In this document: piece by piece, positions 1 to 7,350 of the stretch
How positions within the stretch are numbered: the first letter of the stretch is position 1
Layout of the letters: every line of letters begins with the position of its first letter
Origin: a virus
DNA: 28,330 bases
Virus record (IMG/VR): IMGVR_UViG_3300008110_000312
Span: 5,538-33,867 of that record
Direction: 5' to 3' (one strand)
Made by a program: the position numbers and the translations under genes
Notes under the pieces: generated by a model
The model's input: only the letters and a program-made list of their open reading frames with translations
Database searches by the model: none
Told to the model about the DNA's origin: nothing

Positions 1-1261
1 ATGAAGTTGCCCAGCTTGCATTTCCGTTAGCGTCTGAAATTAGAACTTTATTTAACGCTTGCGTTCCATCAACTAATCTAAATCCAGTTGAATATAAAGA
101 GCCTATTACGTTTATATTTCCGTTGCTTATAATAGCAAAAGGATTAGTAATTGTAGTAAAACCACCACTTGTAGTAGGAGAATATACATTTAACGTTCCT
201 GCTGTTGTTATGATATTAGAACCACTAACGTGTGAATAAACAGGTGCTGTTATTCTTATTTCTTCTTGTAAAGTTATTGCACCGTTAGCCCATTGGCGTG
301 AGCCAGTAGTAAATAAAAAGCCAGCAATATTTGCGCTTGCTGTTTGCCCTGTGTTATTTGGCTTTGTAAAAGAAAAAGAAGTTGTTGCTCCACTTGTGCT
401 TATTCCGTTCCATTGCGCTAAAACATTTGCGCCGACGTTAGTTCCAAAAAATATAGAATTATTTGCATTTTTAGCGTATAATCCTAAATTTCCAGTATAA
501 GCATTTATTTGACCGCAAGTCAATAAATTACTTATTGACGCAGTTCCAATTACATCTAATGTTACACCGGGTGAAGTTGTGGCTATTCCTAGTCTATTAT
601 TCACTTCATCATAAGCAGAAGTTCCAAATAGTATTTTACCTTTTGTTGCATTTGTTGTAGACGCTAAAGTTAAAGTCCCACCACTTGCAGATGAGCCGTA
701 AATCAAAGGCGTAGTTATATCAGTCGTAAAAGTCGGGCTAGTTCCAAAAACCAAAGAGCCTGTTCCTGTTTCGTCGCTTATTACACCTGCTAATTGAGAT
801 GAAGTGGTTGCTGCAAATTGACTTAAAGGATTAGTTGTTAAAGCATCTCCAACACCGTAAACATTACTATCAACTGTGCCATCCGCTTTTAAAAACTGAG
901 TTGATGAACCACCTGTTTTTATAAACCCTGTTGTTTCTATTTTTTTTGTTGCAACATTTCCAGTAGTTAATACTTGTTCAAGGGTTGGAGTGCCAGCGCT
1001 GCCAACAGGCTGCCAGGTTCCATCGTCTCTTAAAAAATAACCTAACGGTGATGAAGATTGTATTTTTGTTACATCAACAATACCAACAGAGTTTATTCCT
1101 AAATAACCACCATTGGCATCTTTATCGTCAATAATATTTACTACCGATTCGATTATAGAATTAAACGTGTCACGTAATCCCTGTGCCGTAGTTTGGTTTC
1201 CACCGGTAAGTACTTTACTATTTAAAAGTGCAACTAATGCAGCCCTATTTATTGCGCTCAT
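1..1261 (-). CDS. Tail fibre/appendage protein, N-terminal 420 codons (runs off left edge)
   Basis: A minus-strand frame is open from ATG at 1261 to the window edge, so the C-terminus is missing. The start overlaps the stop of the preceding gene as ATGA. The protein is rich in Gly, Thr, Ser and Asn with few charged residues. It has fibre-like phrases such as YFLRDDGTW (about residues 75-83), FLKADGT, and RLGIATTSPGVTLDV in the middle. The last one resembles the GIGTTSP..LDV unit often found in fibres that end in an S74 intramolecular chaperone; that end would lie outside the window. The likely role is host recognition at the tail tip or collar. It is the last gene seen of the head block, after the connector genes, and is separate from the baseplate fibre at 10941-11825. 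Function is inferred from composition and position, not from a conserved catalytic motif. Confidence 0.75.
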   Translation of the reverse strand, partial: MSAINRAALVALLNSKVLTGGNQTTAQGLRDTFNSIIESVVNIIDDKDANGGYLGINSVGIVDVTKIQSSSPLGYFLRDDGTWQPVGSAGTPTLEQVLTTGNVATKKIETTGFIKTGGSSTQFLKADGTVDSNVYGVGDALTTNPLSQFAATTSSQLAGVISDETGTGSLVFGTSPTFTTDITTPLIYGSSASGGTLTLASTTNATKGKILFGTSAYDEVNNRLGIATTSPGVTLDVIGTASISNLLTCGQINAYTGNLGLYAKNANNSIFFGTNVGANVLAQWNGISTSGATTSFSFTKPNNTGQTASANIAGFLFTTGSRQWANGAITLQEEIRITAPVYSHVSGSNIITTAGTLNVYSPTTSGGFTTITNPFAIISNGNINVIGSLYSTGFRLVDGTQALNKVLISDANGNASWATS

Positions 1262-1854
1262 GAAATATATTGATAACCTTTATTTGTATAAGCTAAATTT
1301 GAAACAGTAAAACTTTGTTGAAGGATAGGAGCATATTTTAATAAATTTGTTTCTTCGGTCCGAACAGTTAAAATCAATCGGCCCATTGAAACATTACTTG
1401 CATCTTCAACATTTTGTTCCCTTAATTGCATTTCTCCTACCAATATTCCTCCGATTGTTCCAGGAGCAAATAATAATGTTTTATACTGAGGATCTTCTAA
1501 AATGTAATCGCAAATACTTAAAAGACTTTCAAGTAATATTTGTGATTCTTTATCTCCTGGTTTATTACTTTCTGATGCTGCTCTAGTGAAAATGTCAATA
1601 GCGTATTGATAGGTCCCGTCCTTACTTCCTTGAGTCTTACTATCAAAAACACCATTAATAACAGAAACATTTACAAATGCTAATTCTGTTTGATCAATTG
1701 GTTTTTTACGCTCAATATAAACACCATCAACATTGCAATTAGGATTATAATTAAGATATTGATTATTTAATTCGACCAAAAGAATTTGCGCTATACGATC
1801 GCGTATAGGTTCAAAATTTCTTTTTGGAATTGTATAATTTATAAGAGCGCTCAT
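1258..1854 (-). CDS. Putative tail terminator/completion protein
   Basis: The 198-residue protein starts with an ATGA overlap with the connector gene upstream and ends with an ATGA overlap with the fibre gene downstream, so the three are translationally coupled. The N-terminus (residues 13-32) forms a helix of the type IRDRIAQILLVEL. This is followed by beta-rich sequence with YQYAIDIFTRA near residue 85, an arrangement common in tail-terminator proteins (lambda gpU or Mu gp37-like) that cap the tail and dock it to the head. Its place directly after the FII-like connector fits this. No signal peptide or membrane segment is seen. The family assignment is weak and rests on gene order. Confidence 0.5.
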   Translation of the reverse strand: MSALINYTIPKRNFEPIRDRIAQILLVELNNQYLNYNPNCNVDGVYIERKKPIDQTELAFVNVSVINGVFDSKTQGSKDGTYQYAIDIFTRAASESNKPGDKESQILLESLLSICDYILEDPQYKTLLFAPGTIGGILVGEMQLREQNVEDASNVSMGRLILTVRTEETNLLKYAPILQQSFTVSNLAYTNKGYQYIS

Positions 1855-2228
1855 TTATAATCTTCTAAAACAAAAACAATTAATCCGATTGTTTCATCCG
1901 GCATTTTTGATTTAATGATGTAATTTTTTAGTATTCCTGAACTATCTTTTACATCAACAAGATCATTTTTCATATCAACTTCTCCTGATGCATTTCTTAC
2001 TGAATAACCGGCATTAGTTAATAAACCTTCACTTACTGATACTGTGGCATTTTTTGAATAAACAACATTTCCAACACTATCAACTCCTAAATGAATTTTA
2101 TTATGAATGCCATTTATGGTAACAACTTTACCATCTTTTGCAGAAGTGAATTTTATAGGAACACCAAAATCATTGCCGTTTCCAGTAATGATTTGTAAAT
2201 CTGCTATGGCTTGATCTATTAGTCCCAT
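1851..2228 (-). CDS. Putative head-tail connector (lambda FII-like position)
   Basis: The 125-residue protein opens with a short helix (MGLIDQAIADLQ). The rest is a beta-rich body with the pattern of lambda gpFII-type joining proteins: a central 'ingi.n...' strand, then 'vSEG.L...GY.VRN' and a C-terminal 'P.DE.IGLIVFVLEDY'. Such proteins bind the filled head and provide the docking surface for the tail. It follows the capsid gene and the small FI-position gene but is separated from them by a hairpin terminator whose T tract ends seven bases before its ATG. Expression therefore probably depends on read-through. It is coupled to the next gene by an ATGA overlap. The role is inferred from order and fold-like pattern only. 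Confidence 0.5.
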   Translation of the reverse strand: MGLIDQAIADLQIITGNGNDFGVPIKFTSAKDGKVVTINGIHNKIHLGVDSVGNVVYSKNATVSVSEGLLTNAGYSVRNASGEVDMKNDLVDVKDSSGILKNYIIKSKMPDETIGLIVFVLEDYK

Positions 2229-2235
2229 GTTAACA

Positions 2236-2269
2236 AAAAAGGTGAGTAACCTTAATAACTCACCTTTTT
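2236..2269 (-). terminator. Strong hairpin terminator inside the head operon
   Basis: The 12-base arms AAAAAGGTGAGT (2236-2247) and ACTCACCTTTTT (2258-2269) pair perfectly around a 10-base loop. Read on the minus strand, the hairpin is followed by one further T and follows the capsid and FI-position genes. The A and T tracts are symmetrical, so it could work in both directions. Confidence 0.8.
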
Positions 2270-2275
2270 ATTTTA

Positions 2276-2295
2276 AGTTTAAACCCCTTTAAACT
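2276..2295. repeat. Second inverted repeat overlapping a stop codon
   Basis: AGTTTAAA (2276-2283) and TTTAAACT (2288-2295) are perfect 8-base arms around CCCC. The right arm overlaps the TAG stop of the FI-position gene. On the plus strand it is followed by A and a long T run, so it looks like a terminator for plus-strand transcripts, although that T run also encodes the lysines of the minus-strand gene. Confidence 0.5.
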
Positions 2296-2467
2296 ATTTT
2301 TTTTTAACTTCAGTTTTCTTTACTTCAACTAAAAATCCTGTTTTTACAAGTTGATCAGCAATGCCTTCTTCCCATAAATCCTCCGGATATTCCTTTGTTT
2401 TATCAGTTAGCACTCCGTTAGGATAGCCAACTGATAAAGTATTTGGATGAATTTTAAAGTATTTCAT
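2294..2467 (-). CDS. Small protein in the lambda FI position
   Basis: The 57-residue protein uses the ATG at 2467, which overlaps the capsid stop codon as TAATG. A longer frame to 2527 would run 60 bases into the capsid gene and is rejected. The middle (LWEEGIADQLVKTGFLVE) is a predicted helix followed by a strand, and the C-terminus is lysine-rich (KKTEVKKK). It lies between major capsid and connector, as lambda FI does, but no sequence relation to FI can be claimed. It may be a small head accessory protein. Two hairpins follow immediately. Confidence 0.65.
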   Translation of the reverse strand: MKYFKIHPNTLSVGYPNGVLTDKTKEYPEDLWEEGIADQLVKTGFLVEVKKTEVKKK

Positions 2468-3519
2468 TACGCAACGCACTGAAGTGTATAAATTTGATCT
2501 ACTACTGTAGGAATCGCTAAAGGACAAGATTCAACATCATAATAGTGAGCACGTTTGTCTACATCAAGAAAATCAGTGAAAACAAATTCACCAACAACTG
2601 GCATCGCTCCTGGTTTTACAACTTGAGGAACTGCTCCAAAAGCTGTTTTAAACTTGGTAACTTCAGGTAATAAAATACCTAATTTTGGATTGATGTATGG
2701 TTGCATTACACCTGCTGAATCTTGGTAGTATTCAGGATAAGTCCAAACATTAACAAGATAAGATCCACAACTCATTTGACCATGGAATGCAGCACCAATA
2801 GCTTCTTTTTGTGGCGGTCTCATATCATCCAACTTTAAGTTGAATAAGTTTTGACGATTTAAAAAGATTGTGTTTTTATATAAATCTGCTTTTGCAGTAT
2901 TACCCAAAATTAAATTGAATGTTCCAGTTTGAACTTTACCAACTGTACGTAAAAACACACAACCAGCTTCTAATTGATCAAAAGGATTTGTTGTTCCAGT
3001 GATCCAATAGTTACCAGCTCCCGGATCTACTTTTGAAGCAGCTTTACGCTTGAAATCAATTGATGTGTTAGTTCCAGCATTTAAAACAATACCAGTTTCT
3101 AAAACATTTTTACATTGAATTTCAATTGCACGCTCAATTTTCTCTTGAAGTTGTAATTGATTATCTACAACGTCATTGATCAATGCAGCAAAAACTGAAT
3201 CATCAATACTTTGAGCAGCATACAATCGATCGTACAATTGTAATTTTGTTGCATCAAATTTCTCACGGAAATATGGTGGAATAAATAACTTTTCAGTTGA
3301 ACGAGTCCATTGGTTACGATTTCCATCATCACCACGAAATACATCAACAGCAACTTTTTCAGTTCCACGTTGAACTTCAATTGACACTTCTAAAGTTGGC
3401 GAAACAACTGAAGGAAAAAATGAGCGTAAAAAATTCGCTGGCTTTGGACGTTCTTTATAAACATCAATAAGTTTTGAGGTGTATAGACCTTGCGCGTCTG
3501 TTGTCGAAATATTTGGCAT
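2467..3519 (-). CDS. Major capsid protein, lambda gpE-like
   Basis: The 350-residue protein is close in length to lambda gpE (341). It shows the family's features in order: an N-terminal 'LYTSKLIDVYKERPKPANFLRSFF' type segment followed by an RGTEKVAVDV strand, then the long helix 'LINDVVDNQLQLQEKIERAIEIQ' (about residues 113-135), and a C-terminal beta region with PGAMPVVGEF and SCPLAIPTVVD. It follows the decoration protein at a 28-base AT-rich gap (3520-3547). It builds the icosahedral shell and is expected to be among the most abundant products, consistent with the strong terminator soon after it. Confidence 0.85.
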   Translation of the reverse strand: MPNISTTDAQGLYTSKLIDVYKERPKPANFLRSFFPSVVSPTLEVSIEVQRGTEKVAVDVFRGDDGNRNQWTRSTEKLFIPPYFREKFDATKLQLYDRLYAAQSIDDSVFAALINDVVDNQLQLQEKIERAIEIQCKNVLETGIVLNAGTNTSIDFKRKAASKVDPGAGNYWITGTTNPFDQLEAGCVFLRTVGKVQTGTFNLILGNTAKADLYKNTIFLNRQNLFNLKLDDMRPPQKEAIGAAFHGQMSCGSYLVNVWTYPEYYQDSAGVMQPYINPKLGILLPEVTKFKTAFGAVPQVVKPGAMPVVGEFVFTDFLDVDKRAHYYDVESCPLAIPTVVDQIYTLQCVA

Positions 3520-3547
3520 ATTTTCTTTTTTTTAAGTTTTAATTAAT

Positions 3548-4006
3548 TTATGAATTGTCGTAATCAGTCATTTCATTTGAAACAACAAGTAAAATACCGG
3601 TAGTCTCAGCCATGATTTTATCTTTAATTCTACGTCCTGCAACAACTGTTTCAATTGTTTGACCAAAGCTTGTAGGGAAGAAAGAAACTTTATCTTGCGC
3701 TACACGTCCAGCAACTGTAAGTGAACATGTCTCAGTTGCACCTGCATCTAAACTAACATCATCTGTTAGGATACCACACACAAACTGAGTACCATTACTG
3801 GCAGCAGAATTAAAAGGTGCAATTATTCCACTTGAAGCAATACGCCCCATAACTGTACCTGCTGGTAAAACTATCGGATTGTATCCTGAGTTATTAATAA
3901 ATGCTTCTTGGCGAGTGTAATTACCTCCTAAGAATATTTTTGAAGTATCTGTGTTTACAAATAACTGGCTACCAGTATTTAAAGTAATTGATTGACGACT
4001 GCTCAT
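3548..4006 (-). CDS. Head decoration protein, lambda gpD-like
   Basis: The 152-residue protein sits between protease/scaffold and major capsid, as gpD does in lambda. The sequence is beta-rich and without membrane segments. It carries the typical decoration-protein phrase 'NPIVLPAGTVMGRI' (about residues 43-56), followed by 'CGILTDDVSLDAGATET' and 'VAGRVAQDKV'. These proteins form trimers on the expanded shell and stabilise it. It is longer than lambda gpD (110 residues). Only nine bases separate it from the upstream gene. Confidence 0.75.
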   Translation of the reverse strand: MSSRQSITLNTGSQLFVNTDTSKIFLGGNYTRQEAFINNSGYNPIVLPAGTVMGRIASSGIIAPFNSAASNGTQFVCGILTDDVSLDAGATETCSLTVAGRVAQDKVSFFPTSFGQTIETVVAGRRIKDKIMAETTGILLVVSNEMTDYDNS

Positions 4007-4015
4007 ATATTATTA

Positions 4016-4354
4016 TTATTTTAAACCTAATTTTTTATCTAAAGAAGCGGCAAATGCAGCAATCTCTTTTTCTTTTTCTGTTTTCTCAGCAGCACCGGAA
4101 GCAGTTGTTTTTGTTTCAGGATTTTCTGCTTCAATTTTTGCCAATGTAGCAGCGTTAACAGCTTTCATTGTAAATTCAGCCATTTGAGTTGCGCTTAATG
4201 GATTTCCACTAGCGATAGCTTCTTTAACACCTTTTGCATCTGCATCAATGAAAACTAAACACGCATTAACGCGATCTTTTTCTTGAGCCACACCTAAAGC
4301 TAATGCTTGAGCAAACACATCTGGGTGTTCTGCTTTTAATATTTCAATTGTCAT
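4016..4354 (-). CDS. Nested in-frame scaffold protein, Nu3-like
   Basis: Met223 of the protease (ATG at 4354) begins a 112-residue segment that is exactly the helical scaffold part: TIEILKAEHPDVFAQAL, then a Lys/Glu/Ala-rich stretch ending in SLDKKLGLK. In lambda the scaffold Nu3 is made from an internal start in gene C, and the layout here allows the same. No clear ribosome binding site is seen upstream, but most genes in this window lack one. It could instead be made only as part of the full protein. Confidence 0.4.
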   Translation of the reverse strand: MTIEILKAEHPDVFAQALALGVAQEKDRVNACLVFIDADAKGVKEAIASGNPLSATQMAEFTMKAVNAATLAKIEAENPETKTTASGAAEKTEKEKEIAAFAASLDKKLGLK

Positions 4355-5020
4355 GGTTTTATGTTTTGGTTTAATAATTTCAGTTTGTTTTGTTTCAATT
4401 TTTCCATTGTATCTTGCAGCAATAGAAAATGCGTGTTTTTCAAAACTTTCAATCTCAGCTTTAATACTTGGAGTGATTGTTATGATTTCATTGATTAAGC
4501 CAATTTGCTTAGCTTCTTTAGCAGTTAATGGTACATCAATTCTGCTATCCATAGAAAATACTTGATCTAAAGTAATTCCCTTATCTTTTACACTTTTTAA
4601 ATTTTCAAATTTTGCAACATCAACCTTAGCCTCAAAAGCCTTACGAAGATTTTTATTAATGTTTGCAAGATTTGTTTTCATTGCATCAGTGAAGTAATTC
4701 TGATCACATTCAATCCAACTTGGGTAAGCAGCACGATGTAAAAGAAATTGAGTAACATCTAATGCACTGCAATTTTCAGCATAGCAATTAAAGTATAATC
4801 CCATTGAATAACTTTTACCGTCATTCTTAACAGATTTTTTACCTTGTAATTCTGCATACTTTGCAATCATTCCCCATCCATATTCAGGAGATCCACCGGG
4901 AGTATTTAAACGAACAACAATATCAGAACTTACATCTTCAGCTAAAGCCTCATTGATTTCCTCAATGAACTCAGCAGATGTACACTCATCAATTCCTCCG
5001 TATATTAAAACCTCTGGCAT
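4016..5020 (-). CDS. S49/ClpP-class prohead protease fused to scaffold, lambda gpC-like
   Basis: This 334-residue protein has an N-terminal serine-protease domain of ClpP/S49 type: VRLNTPGGSPEYG (residues 36-48), a nucleophile candidate Ser72 in SYSMGLYFNC, and His95 in FLLHRAAY. After about residue 220 the sequence changes to a charged, Ala/Glu/Lys-rich helical tail, which is a scaffold domain as in lambda C/Nu3. The protein directs shell assembly and is then removed by proteolysis. It is shorter than lambda gpC (439). It is the first gene of the head operon after the 70-bp divergent element, whose minus-facing motif ends seven bases before this ATG. The acidic third catalytic residue could not be assigned. 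Confidence 0.85.
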   Translation of the reverse strand: MPEVLIYGGIDECTSAEFIEEINEALAEDVSSDIVVRLNTPGGSPEYGWGMIAKYAELQGKKSVKNDGKSYSMGLYFNCYAENCSALDVTQFLLHRAAYPSWIECDQNYFTDAMKTNLANINKNLRKAFEAKVDVAKFENLKSVKDKGITLDQVFSMDSRIDVPLTAKEAKQIGLINEIITITPSIKAEIESFEKHAFSIAARYNGKIETKQTEIIKPKHKTMTIEILKAEHPDVFAQALALGVAQEKDRVNACLVFIDADAKGVKEAIASGNPLSATQMAEFTMKAVNAATLAKIEAENPETKTTASGAAEKTEKEKEIAAFAASLDKKLGLK

Positions 5021-5026
5021 ATTATT

Positions 5027-5096
5027 TGTAAAAATAGAGGGGTAAAAAATAATTTTAAAAAAAGTTACGTTAATTGGGGAATTTATTTATACTTAC
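5027..5096. promoter_or_regulatory. 70-bp divergent control element, copy A
   Basis: This stretch matches 18804-18873 at 69 of 70 bases; the only difference is G5076 versus A18853. It lies between the protease gene (minus, ATG at 5020) and the RHH gene (plus, ATG at 5101). Promoter-like motifs point outward at both ends: TATACTTAC (5088-5096) towards the RHH gene and TATTTTTAC on the minus strand (5028-5036) towards the head operon. Inside is the inverted repeat AATT-GGGG-AATT (5072-5083), whose arms are kept in copy B while the differing base falls in the spacer. It is a candidate divergent promoter with operator. Confidence 0.75.
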
Positions 5097-5100
5097 TACA

Positions 5101-5298
5101 ATGGCGAAAGGAACATCAAAAAATTCTGAGACATCAGATTTTAGAATACAAAATAAATCAATGAAGCTGAAAATGGATATTATAAATATCGCAGCTAATA
5201 AAGGATTGACGGTAACAGCATTCCTGCGAACCGTTATAATTGAAACTAGAAATAGTTATCCTGAATCAATGAGACAACCTTTAAAAGATTCGTTATGA
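5101..5298 (+). CDS. Small ribbon-helix-helix (CopG/Arc-like) DNA-binding regulator
   Basis: The 65-residue protein starts at ATG 5101; a TTG start at 5074 would put coding sequence into the 70-bp element and is rejected. The layout fits the RHH fold: a strand DFRIQ (13-17), helix A of about MKLKMDIINIAANKG (21-35), a turn LTV, and helix B TAFLRTVIIETR (39-50). Such proteins dimerise and insert paired strands into the major groove at short inverted repeats. The gene stands alone on the plus strand inside the head operon and is convergent with the portal gene 50 bases away. The identical 70-bp element before it and before the glycan operon suggests autoregulation and control of that operon. 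This is inference; no operator has been tested. Confidence 0.65.
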   Translation: MAKGTSKNSETSDFRIQNKSMKLKMDIINIAANKGLTVTAFLRTVIIETRNSYPESMRQPLKDSL

Positions 5299-5348
5299 AA
5301 AAATTATTATCTATGTGAGGCTTTTTTTTGTTTATATCGTATCCAACC

Positions 5349-6992
5349 TTACGGGGCTGGATTTTGAACTGGAGGTTGAGCTACTTCAATCCCGGCAGTT
5401 TTACTTTCTTCCAATTCTTTAGCATATTGTTTCATATTTGCTTTTGAACTTCCGCCATTAACAACCTCAGTTGCACTTTCAAGTGTAGTCAATGGCAATG
5501 AAGCACCGGTATCACCTAATTTTAATCTTTCAGCATTTACTTCTTTTAATGGATCAATATGTGGAACGTTATCTCCAACCCATCTTGCATTCCTAAATGA
5601 AGCTAATACCATATAATTATTTTGTCTATCAGCAATCATATAACCAGGAGCGCTAACTTTATTTTGTAAGATCTCCAAGTGTAACCACATTTCATAAATA
5701 GGTTGATTGAATGATAAAGAAAAATTATATCGTTCAACTAATAACGTGTGTTCCCAATCTTTAATTGCAGCCCTTGCGGAACTAAATGAAGTATCGTATT
5801 TACTCATTGCAACATTTGGAGGAATGCCAATAGCTGCACATACTAAATCAAAAAACACAGAATAAAAGTCTTTAAAATATAACTCAGCTTTTGACTTTTC
5901 AACAGGTTCTAATTTTGAACCTTGTGTCATATTAAAAACTTGTTTATTTGTACTTACAGCAACTTTATTTGCTATTTCAGTATTCTTAACATCTACCGGA
6001 ATAGTCCCATCGTTTGCGCTTACATCGCGCGCTTGAACAATTTGTTGTAAATATGGACTTTCGCCGGTACTATTAGCTTCATGTACAATTTGTAAAGTTG
6101 TTTTTGCACTTTCTTCAGCAGTTGCAATAGTCGCTTCTTTGTAACGATCCATTTTAGCAAGTGTCTCAAATAACCCAGCAAGTGCCGGAATACATCTTGA
6201 ATTATCTAAACGGTATTCAAGTCCTCCAACTAAATAAGCAACTGTTAAACCAGTAGTTGGACTTTTAGCTGCAATTCTGCTAAAAGTTAAATCAGCATTT
6301 CTAACATGATACGCAACATGTTCACCGGCATCATTCATCTCAACGCCATTCATTATTCGATTACCGTTTGCTAACTTTTGAGGGTTCCAATCATTTCCAT
6401 ACATTGGTGACATTACATGTGTACCATCAATCAATTGAGTTTTTAAAATTCCCTTAATAACACGAAGCACAACAAGAACATCACCTGCAATTTTGGAATT
6501 TTTATAACATGCAGATTCTAGTTTAGATAAATTTCGCATGCCGTCATAAGTTGACATTTTAGATTCTTTATAAATGCTAAAACGAGACTCAACCAAATCT
6601 GAAAATGCTTGAGGATTAATTTTAATTCCCTCACTTAAAAGAACTGATTCATTTGGTTCTGATTCTAATTTTAAACCTCTGCCAATTGTCCATACCGTCA
6701 TTCTATTAATGATGATCTGAACAACTTCATTAGTTAAATAAAATCCCCAACCACGTTCGCGTAACTGAACATAATTTAAAATGTATTGTTGAGCCGGGCC
6801 AATCTCACCCAAATTCTTTTCACCATCAAAACTTGAAACAAATAACAATCTTGAATTACCGCTATTTGAAGAAAAGTAAGCAGATGATTTAGGTGTTACT
6901 AAATTTTCACTATTTGATTCTTGAATAGCTTTTGATTTTGGTTTAAAAAAATCAATTGGTGAAGTCCACCATTTTTTATTAATAGTTTCCAT
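5349..6992 (-). CDS. Portal protein, lambda gpB-like
   Basis: With the ATG at 6992 the protein has 547 residues, close to lambda gpB (533). This start is preferred over 7028 because GGAGG lies eight bases upstream and the overlap with the previous gene drops to 14 bases. The sequence follows the lambda portal family: 'RERGWGFYLTNEVVQIIINRMTVW', the gpB-like 'GDVLVVLRV', 'IDGTHVMSP' and 'NGVEMNDAGEHVAYHV' strands in the middle, and 'GIPPNVAMSKYDTSFSSARAA' later (the conserved region before the crown). It forms the dodecameric ring at one vertex through which terminase drives DNA. The C-terminus is proline-rich (QPPVQNPAP). Confidence 0.85.
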   Translation of the reverse strand: METINKKWWTSPIDFFKPKSKAIQESNSENLVTPKSSAYFSSNSGNSRLLFVSSFDGEKNLGEIGPAQQYILNYVQLRERGWGFYLTNEVVQIIINRMTVWTIGRGLKLESEPNESVLLSEGIKINPQAFSDLVESRFSIYKESKMSTYDGMRNLSKLESACYKNSKIAGDVLVVLRVIKGILKTQLIDGTHVMSPMYGNDWNPQKLANGNRIMNGVEMNDAGEHVAYHVRNADLTFSRIAAKSPTTGLTVAYLVGGLEYRLDNSRCIPALAGLFETLAKMDRYKEATIATAEESAKTTLQIVHEANSTGESPYLQQIVQARDVSANDGTIPVDVKNTEIANKVAVSTNKQVFNMTQGSKLEPVEKSKAELYFKDFYSVFFDLVCAAIGIPPNVAMSKYDTSFSSARAAIKDWEHTLLVERYNFSLSFNQPIYEMWLHLEILQNKVSAPGYMIADRQNNYMVLASFRNARWVGDNVPHIDPLKEVNAERLKLGDTGASLPLTTLESATEVVNGGSSKANMKQYAKELEESKTAGIEVAQPPVQNPAP

Positions 6993-7320
6993 TAATATTA
7001 CCTCCAGTAAAATTTTTACCATCAACAAGTCTTACAATTCTACCTTGTCGATTATTATTTAATTGTGCAATAACCATCTGTCTAGTTTTAAACATATCAT
7101 TATATGCTTTTTGAAGATCTCCTAAACTACGATACATTACTTCGTTTTTTGTTTGACCTGTATCTAATTTATAACTTTCAAAATGGCCTGAAGAATTAGC
7201 TGTATTTATTGCCATAAGCATTCCAACTAAAATAGTATCCATTAAATCTATTTGCGCCTGCAATCCAGTTGCACTAGAAATAATTGCCGGAATACTTGTA
7301 TAAACTATGTTTTGACTCAT
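6979..7320 (-). CDS. Small gpW-position head protein
   Basis: The 113-residue protein precedes the portal gene, as W precedes B in lambda, and overlaps it by 14 bases. After a hydrophobic helix (IDLMDTILVGMLMAI, about 24-38) it carries YKLDTGQTKNEVMYRSLGDLQKAY (50-73), a pattern of the type found in gpW-like head-joining proteins, and then a basic end QGRIVRLVDG. It may help close the head after packaging. Direct homology to gpW is uncertain. The preceding 30-base gap carries a promoter-like motif, so this may be the first gene of a transcript with the portal. Confidence 0.5.
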   Translation of the reverse strand: MSQNIVYTSIPAIISSATGLQAQIDLMDTILVGMLMAINTANSSGHFESYKLDTGQTKNEVMYRSLGDLQKAYNDMFKTRQMVIAQLNNNRQGRIVRLVDGKNFTGGNINGNY

Positions 7321-7324
7321 TTTG

Positions 7325-7333
7325 CTAAGTATA
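7325..7333 (-). promoter_or_regulatory. Promoter-like TATACTTAG motif four bases before ATG
   Basis: Read on the minus strand, TATACTTAG is followed by CAAA and the ATG at 7320. The TATACTTA core and the four-base spacing are the same as at the plus-facing ends of both 70-bp elements. The rest of the 70-bp element is absent here. Confidence 0.4.
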
Positions 7334-7350
7334 AGTTAATTTTTTAAATG

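Noticed and set aside
5074-5100. TTG start nine codons upstream for the RHH protein
   Set aside because: It would place coding sequence in the shared 70-bp element, and the ATG at 5101 is in the same register as the ATG of the glycan operon.
6993-7028. Upstream portal start at 7028
   Set aside because: It overlaps the previous gene by 50 bases. The ATG at 6992 has GGAGG at good spacing and begins a more portal-like N-terminus.
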